A DNA stretch of 5,265 nt, from positions 1 to 5,265 of the forward strand of contig BNTU01000165.1 of NCBI GenBank assembly GCA_025996835.1, written 5' to 3'. The notes under the pieces were generated by a model that did not search any database, was not told the origin of the DNA, and worked only from the letters and a program-made list of their open reading frames with translations. The stretch comes from Bacteroidia bacterium. GTDB taxonomy: Bacteria > Bacteroidota > Bacteroidia > Bacteroidales > Azobacteroidaceae. Made by a program: the position numbers and the translations under genes. Each line of letters begins with the position of its first letter. Position 1 is the first letter of the stretch. Shown here piece by piece: positions 3,101-5,265 of the stretch.

Positions 3101-5265
3101 ACCCTCTCCGGCGACATTGGCACAATAGGCGACGTTACTGATAACGCCTACCATGTAGTGATTTCCGCAGACGGTGTGGGCACCGCCCTGCTCGATGGCT
3201 TCACCATCACCGGCGGCAATGCCAACGGCAGCGGTTCTATTCTTGTGAACAACCAACCTATCGCTAAAGCCGTTGGTGGTGGAATGTTTAACAATAAATC
3301 CTCGCCCACGCTCACCAACGTTACCATCAGCAGAAACAACGCAAACAAGCACGCCGGCGGGATATGTAACATGGAGTCCTCGCCTACGCTCACCGATGTA
3401 ACCATCAGTGGAAACAGAACAACCACCAACGGCGGCGGGATGTTTTGTACCATGAACTCATCACCTACGCTCACCAACGTTACCATCAGCGGAAACAGCG
3501 CATCATTTGGCGGCGGGATATGTAACGATAATTCCTCGCCTACGCTCACCAACGTTACCATCAGCGCAAACAGCGCAGACAACGGCGGCGGGATGTTTTG
3601 TGTCACGAACTCATCACCTACGCTCACCAACGTAATCATCAGCGGAAACAGCGCAGTCAACCAAGGCGGCGGGATATGTAACAAGAATTCCTCGCCCAAG
3701 CTCACCAACGTAACCATCAGCGGAAACGGCGCAAACAGCAACGGCGGCGGGATGGCTAACACGAACAACTCAAAACCCGTGCTCACCAACTGTATCGTTT
3801 GGGGAAATTCGGCAACAGTTAGCGATGGTAACGTTTACAACAACAGCGGTACCCCCACCTACGACTACTCATTGGTAGGAGATGTAGACCTAACGAGCAC
3901 GAGAATAGGCAATATGGATGGTACGCTCTCTATCAACGCCCCGCTCTTTGTAGCACCGGCAGCCAGCGCACCCACCACCACCGGCGACTACCGCCTGCAA
4001 ATGGGCAGCCCCTGCATCAACGCGGGCGACAACACCGCCAACGGCACGTCCTTTGACCTTGCCGGCAATCCGCGCATATACGGCAGCAACATTGATATGG
4101 GCGCATACGAAACGGGACCCCTGCCCACGCCCGATGGCTACGGCATTGTGCACGTTACTGAAACCGGTGCCGACACAGGTAACGGCTCTTCGTGGAATGA
4201 TGCTTACCCGGGTCTTGCCAACCCGCTATTGGTTGCCAAAACCAACCCCGCCATCACGCAGATTTGGGTTGCCAAAGGCACCTACAAGCCGCAGTACAGA
4301 GTAGCAGCAACAGACGTTAGTGGCAATCCCACCACCAACCGCGACCGAGCCTTTGTGCTGGTAAACGATGTGAAGATTTACGGCGGCTTTGAGGGCAACG
4401 AAAGCACGATTGAAGCAAGGGTTTTAAACCCACCATTAAACCCCACCGTGCTCTCCGGCGACCTTAGCGATGACGACACACCGGGCGACCTCACCACCGG
4501 CAAAGACGATAATGCTTACCATGTAGTAATTGGCGCAGGCATCTATAACGATGGTAAAACCGTACTCGATGGCTTAACCATCAGCGGAGGTAATGCTGAC
4601 GGCGGTGGTATTACCGTAAACGGGAAAAAGATTGAGGGCAACGGCGGCGGCGGGATGTATAACAAAGAGTCATCACCCGTGCTCACCAACGTAACTATTA
4701 GCGAAAACCTCGCACGTGAGGGCGGCGGGATGCGTAACGAAGATTATTCCTCGCCCGTATTGACCAACGTTACCATCAGTGGAAACAAAAGTGCAGAAGG
4801 CGGCGGCGGGATATCTAACTATGAGTATTCTTCGCCTATACTGACCAACGTTACCATCAGTGGAAACAGCGCAAACAACGGTGGCGGAATATGGAACTAT
4901 ATTAATTCCTCACCCACGCTGACTAACGTTACCATCAGCGGAAACAGCGCAAACACACAGGGCGGCGGGATGCTTAACGAGATTGACAACTCTTCGCCCG
5001 TGCTTACCAACTGTATCATTTGGGGAAATACGGCACCAATTGATAAGAACGTTCGCAACCACGACAACATACCCTCCACCTTCGCTTACTCATTGGTGCA
5101 AGGCAGCGGCGGCAGTGGCAGCAATTGGGAGAGCAGTTTTGGCGGAGACAACGGCAACAACATTGACGGCGACCCGCAGTTTGAGAATTGGATTGACCCC
5201 GAAACGGAAACTATGCCCAACACCTTGGGCAACTATCGCCTGAAAGAGGGCAGCCCCTGTATCGG
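92..5265 (+). CDS. Large secreted BspA-type LRR / right-handed beta-helix surface protein, 3' end beyond window
   Basis: This is one uninterrupted frame of 1,724 codons plus two bases with no stop, so the C-terminus is missing. The ATG at 92 was chosen because it is followed at once by a signal peptide with a K/R-rich n-region, an Ala/Leu core and an ANA|QS cleavage site. Domain order: signal peptide 1-25; pre-LRR cap 26-85; eleven LRR_5 repeats 86-377; post-LRR cap 378-441; then beta-helix modules at 442-900, 901-1351 and 1352 onward. Each module carries GGG[IM]..N..SSP.LTN.TISGN rungs like those of polymorphic outer membrane protein repeats, and closes with SPCI and (modules 1 and 2) IDMGAYE of the choice-of-anchor Q family. 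Both repeat families are known from surface-exposed bacterial proteins; adhesion or display is the likely role, inferred only. No catalytic motif was seen. In Bacteroidota such proteins often end in a type IX secretion sorting domain, which would lie outside this window. No neighbouring gene is visible. Confidence 0.93.
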   Translation, partial: MKRTSLIKCIVAAALLLGTVAAANAQSGTCGATALWSYDAATTTLTINGTGAMDNYVALWDADPAPWNAPSLGIKNDITTVVISGVTSIGKDAFNECHGLTNVTIGNSVISIGNDAFYSCDGLTNVTIPNSVTTIGTEAFSYCGGLTSVTMGSSVDIIGERAFEHCTNLTSITIPNSVTSIGVCAFSGTGLTSVTIPNSVTTINNSAFSCLTLTNVYIGSGVTDIGEYVYGTSAFANCPQLTTITVDPANTTFSDLDGVLCDPSKTTLLFYPQAKAATYTIPNSITTIGDYAFSNCSGLMSVTIPNSVTTIGTSAFDNCTGLTSVTIPNSVTTISNNAFYNCSGLTSISLGSSVSTIGHGAFEGSTDNLQTVYNYSNTPQIIYHNSPPHHSVVGWNPSVLNNVDLYVPSALVSVYSSASASANGWNNFTKGPVAIPMTSDSIIYVTEGGYGNKDGSSWSNAYPGLAVPLLLAGHQRKGIVPVDATDTIRQIWVAEGIYTPDIGGDPNRAFVLAPNVKIYGGFKDDDDDTKTFANRDWKNNVTFLSGDFVGDDDDTPGLEYTKNDNAYHLVISAGDVGEALLDGFTITGGNAINTDVFDYEGNAMMTVNSQTNKRNSGGGIYNISSSPTLTNIIINGNSAVFGGGIYNEDSSPVLTNVTISENSTNDPDGNDGDGGGIYNKVSSPTLTNVIVSGNSAIFGGGIYNDASSPMLTNVTISGNSANDLYGSGSYGSGSGGGIYNKDSSPVLTNVTISGNNAISFGGGMYNTISTSVLTNCILWGNTAGRNKNVANMGPTTTTTYTNSLVEGSGDGDWSSLGTDDDHNIDDNPRFVHWINPADGGWTATTLGDYRLLPGSPCINAGDSDADNIASPDLAGKARISNGTIDMGAYETPLPKPDANGIVYVTENGTGYGSSWNDAYERLATPLLVADQQHKGTIATESTDTIREIWVAKGTYKPQYIAGNGTTPRDRAFVLVEDVELYGGFKGNDNTETVANRDLATNVTTLSGDIGTIGDVTDNAYHVVISADGVGTALLDGFTITGGNANGSGSILVNNQPIAKAVGGGMFNNKSSPTLTNVTISRNNANKHAGGICNMESSPTLTDVTISGNRTTTNGGGMFCTMNSSPTLTNVTISGNSASFGGGICNDNSSPTLTNVTISANSADNGGGMFCVTNSSPTLTNVIISGNSAVNQGGGICNKNSSPKLTNVTISGNGANSNGGGMANTNNSKPVLTNCIVWGNSATVSDGNVYNNSGTPTYDYSLVGDVDLTSTRIGNMDGTLSINAPLFVAPAASAPTTTGDYRLQMGSPCINAGDNTANGTSFDLAGNPRIYGSNIDMGAYETGPLPTPDGYGIVHVTETGADTGNGSSWNDAYPGLANPLLVAKTNPAITQIWVAKGTYKPQYRVAATDVSGNPTTNRDRAFVLVNDVKIYGGFEGNESTIEARVLNPPLNPTVLSGDLSDDDTPGDLTTGKDDNAYHVVIGAGIYNDGKTVLDGLTISGGNADGGGITVNGKKIEGNGGGGMYNKESSPVLTNVTISENLAREGGGMRNEDYSSPVLTNVTISGNKSAEGGGGISNYEYSSPILTNVTISGNSANNGGGIWNYINSSPTLTNVTISGNSANTQGGGMLNEIDNSSPVLTNCIIWGNTAPIDKNVRNHDNIPSTFAYSLVQGSGGSGSNWESSFGGDNGNNIDGDPQFENWIDPETETMPNTLGNYRLKEGSPCI
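167..346 (+). other. N-terminal cap preceding LRR_5 array
   Basis: Residues 26-85 begin SGTCG, then continue L-W-Y-D, LTI-GTGAM and a short turn with PW at 66-67, before a beta strand leading into VTSIG. This cap, with SGTCG, LTISGTGAM-like and PW elements, is a recurrent start of mature BspA-like LRR_5 proteins in Bacteroidota and some Firmicutes. It shields the first repeat of the solenoid. Recognition is from family knowledge; no enzymatic residues are apparent. Confidence 0.75.
347..1222 (+). repeat. LRR_5 (BspA-like, Treponema pallidum type) repeat array, 11 units
   Basis: Units begin at 347, 416, 485, 554, 623, 689, 755, 944, 1013, 1082 and 1151. Most are exactly 69 bases (23 residues), with the pattern [VI].[TSI]I...AF..C..LT.[VI].[IML]..S. 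Units 5 and 6 are 22 residues. Unit 7 (755-943) is 63 residues because it carries the DGVL...TTLL.YP insertion common in this family, which then re-enters at TIPNS. Unit 11 diverges as the array ends. Such repeats form a solenoid used in BspA proteins for binding host or other bacterial surfaces; the ligand here is unknown. The units are highly alike at DNA level, for example CTAACGA[AG]CGTAACCAT recurs. Confidence 0.92.
1223..1414 (+). other. Post-LRR cap segment
   Basis: Residues 378-441 follow the last LRR with a TPQII stretch, then LYVPSALVSVY and GWNNF. The pattern of a Pro-containing segment, a Y-V-P-S strand, a helix ending in Y, and a G-W-x-x-F finish closes many BspA-type LRR_5 arrays. 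In many relatives it lies near the end of the protein or just before a sorting domain. Here it is followed by a beta-helix module, which marks the fusion boundary near residue 441. Confidence 0.65.
1661..1675 (+). repeat. (GAT)5 trinucleotide tract
   Basis: Five perfect GAT codons encode Asp524-528, right after the YGGFK motif of module 1. The equivalent positions in modules 2 and 3 read GNDNT and GNEST, so the run is a local expansion in a surface loop. Slippage in threes would alter the loop length without breaking the frame. Confidence 0.85.
1940..2440 (+). repeat. Beta-helix rung array of module 1, 6 rungs
   Basis: Rungs start at 1940, 2015, 2111, 2186, 2294 and 2372 (residues 617-783). 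The consensus is GGG[IM]YN..SSP.LTN.TISGN[SN]A. Spacings are 75, 96, 75, 108 and 78 bases. Rungs 2 and 4 end in extra Gly/Ser/Asp-rich loops (NDPDGNDGD and NDLYGSGS...), while rungs 1 and 3 end in NSA[VI]F. The last rung changes to NCILWGNTA, which ends the array in all three modules. Stacked Asn at YN and GN positions suits the asparagine ladders known in right-handed beta-helices. Confidence 0.9.
2264..2293 (+). repeat. 15-base tandem duplication encoding YGSGS twice
   Basis: Bases 2264-2278 and 2279-2293 are the same 15-mer with one C/T difference. They encode YGSGS-YGSGS in the loop between rungs 4 and 5 of module 1. The internal GGCAGC repeats make this loop prone to in-frame length change. 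Confidence 0.85.
2441..2761 (+). other. Closing (choice-of-anchor Q) segment of module 1
   Basis: Residues 784-890 run from the end of the last rung to IDMGAYE. They include SLVEGSG, NIDDNPRF..WI, LGDYRL, GSPCINAGD, DLAGKARI and IDMGAYE. In the choice-of-anchor Q family this segment normally precedes a surface-sorting signal. Here it is internal and followed by another module. Cys857 in SPCI and Cys776 in the last rung are the only cysteines of module 1. Confidence 0.75.
2474..2488 (+). repeat. (ACC)5 trinucleotide tract
   Basis: Five ACC codons encode five threonines in a row just after the last rung of module 1. Neither of the other modules has this run. It is another in-frame slippage-prone site in a likely exposed loop. 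Confidence 0.8.
3275..3814 (+). repeat. Beta-helix rung array of module 2, 7 rungs
   Basis: Rungs start at 3275, 3353, 3431, 3509, 3584, 3665 and 3743, so spacing is 75-81 bases (25-27 residues) with no long loops. Rungs 2, 4 and 6 read GGICN and rungs 3 and 5 read GGMFC, giving a two-rung (about 156-base) higher-order period. Every rung uses CTC ACC for its Leu-Thr pair. The array closes with NCIVWGNSA. It is the most regular and homogeneous of the three arrays. Confidence 0.92.
3815..4111 (+). other. Closing (choice-of-anchor Q) segment of module 2
   Basis: Residues 1242-1340 include YDYSLVGD, GDYRLQMGSPCINAGD, DLAGNPRIYG and IDMGAYE. Cys1308 lies in SPCI and pairs in position with Cys1234 of the last rung. 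The segment between the rungs and GDYRL differs in sequence from modules 1 and 3, suggesting a separate history for this piece. Confidence 0.75.
4646..5035 (+). repeat. Beta-helix rung array of module 3, 5 rungs
   Basis: Rungs start at 4646, 4721, 4802, 4880 and 4961 (residues 1519-1648), spaced 75-81 bases. The residue after GGG[IM] varies (Y, R, S, W, L), unlike module 1 where it is always Y. Leu-Thr codons differ from rung to rung (CTC ACC, TTG ACC, CTG ACC, CTG ACT, CTT ACC), which makes this the most diverged array at silent sites. It ends NCIIWGNTA like the others. Confidence 0.9.
5036..5265 (+). other. Closing segment of module 3, partial
   Basis: Residues 1649-1724 contain SLVQGSG, NIDGDPQFENWI, TLGNYRL and GSPCIG, then the window ends mid-codon. 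The order and motifs match module 1 more closely than module 2. Whether another module, a sorting domain or a stop follows cannot be seen. Confidence 0.75.

Larger units (their letters stand above)
2792..4144 (+). other. Beta-helix module 2 (choice-of-anchor Q type)
   Basis: Residues 901-1351. The head (901-1061) repeats the order seen in module 1: YVTE, GSSWNDAY, IWVAKGTYKPQY, RAFVLV, YGGFKGN, NRD, LSGD, DNAYHVVISA and LLDGFTITGG. Seven regular rungs lie at 1062-1241. The closing segment (1242-1340) has GSPCINAGD, DLAGNPRI and IDMGAYE. The linker TGPLPTPDGYG leads into module 3. Its closing segment is a few residues shorter than in modules 1 and 3 and lacks the NID..P.F..WI motif. Confidence 0.85.
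4145..5265 (+). other. Beta-helix module 3 (choice-of-anchor Q type), truncated by window edge
   Basis: Residues 1352-1724 and on. The head (1352-1518) carries HVTE, GSSWNDAY, IWVAKGTYKPQY, RAFVLV, YGGFEGNES, LSGD, DNAYHVVI and DGLTISGG. Five rungs follow at 1519-1648. The closing segment reaches GSPCIG and is cut there; about 30-35 more residues to an IDMGAYE-like end would be expected by comparison with modules 1 and 2. The segment after YGGFEGNES (ARVLNPPLNPT) departs from the NRD motif of the other two. Confidence 0.85.

Noticed and set aside
2498..3352. 284-codon open frame on the minus strand
   Set aside because: It lies wholly inside the plus-strand gene, antisense to the end of module 1 and the head of module 2. 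Its translation shows no family motif. Its openness follows from the rarity of TTA, CTA and TCA codon patterns in this A/C-rich coding strand.
3148..3789. 213-codon minus-strand frame with recurring VTLVSVGEE-like peptides
   Set aside because: The repeat is the antisense reading of the LTNVTISGN rungs of module 2. Similar peptides appear opposite modules 1 and 3 (for example 1885-2238 and 4897-5079), as expected for shadows of the same DNA repeat.

Overview
The window holds the first 5,174 bases of one very large plus-strand gene. It starts at the ATG at 92 and stays open without a stop to the right edge, giving 1,724 complete codons plus two bases. Everything else coding-like is a shadow of this frame. 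The product is an exported, repeat-built surface protein. The window suggests Bacteroidota, most likely Bacteroidales. The grounds are a BspA-type leucine-rich array with its characteristic caps, 'choice-of-anchor Q' right-handed beta-helix modules, and an A/T-rich start region with no Shine-Dalgarno sequence. That assignment is an inference from protein families, not from a marker gene.

Layout: bases 1-59 are a nested inverted repeat (REP/MITE-like palindrome). Bases 70-91 are an A/T-rich leader. Codons 1-25 are a signal peptide. Residues 26-85 are the N-terminal cap seen before LRR_5 arrays. Residues 86-377 are eleven LRR_5 repeats of about 23 residues. Residues 378-441 are the usual post-LRR cap. 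Then come three tandem modules of about 450-460 residues, starting at residues 442, 901 and 1352. Each module has a head segment (SSW..AY, IWVA.G.Y, YGGF, LSGD, DG.TI.GG), an array of beta-helix rungs (6, 7 and 5 rungs), and a closing segment with SPCI and, in the two complete modules, IDMGAYE. Short proline-rich linkers join the modules. The third module is cut by the window edge inside its closing segment.

No partner gene, operon or enzyme is visible, and no catalytic motif was recognised. The likely job is adhesion or surface display, by family analogy only. The points most worth a second look are the fusion of an LRR ectodomain to three full beta-helix modules, two-rung expansion units, array-specific synonymous codon use suggesting homogenisation within an array, mosaic similarity between modules, a cysteine ladder confined to module 2, and the palindromic element just upstream. 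I see no defence system, CRISPR array, RNA gene or insertion sequence.
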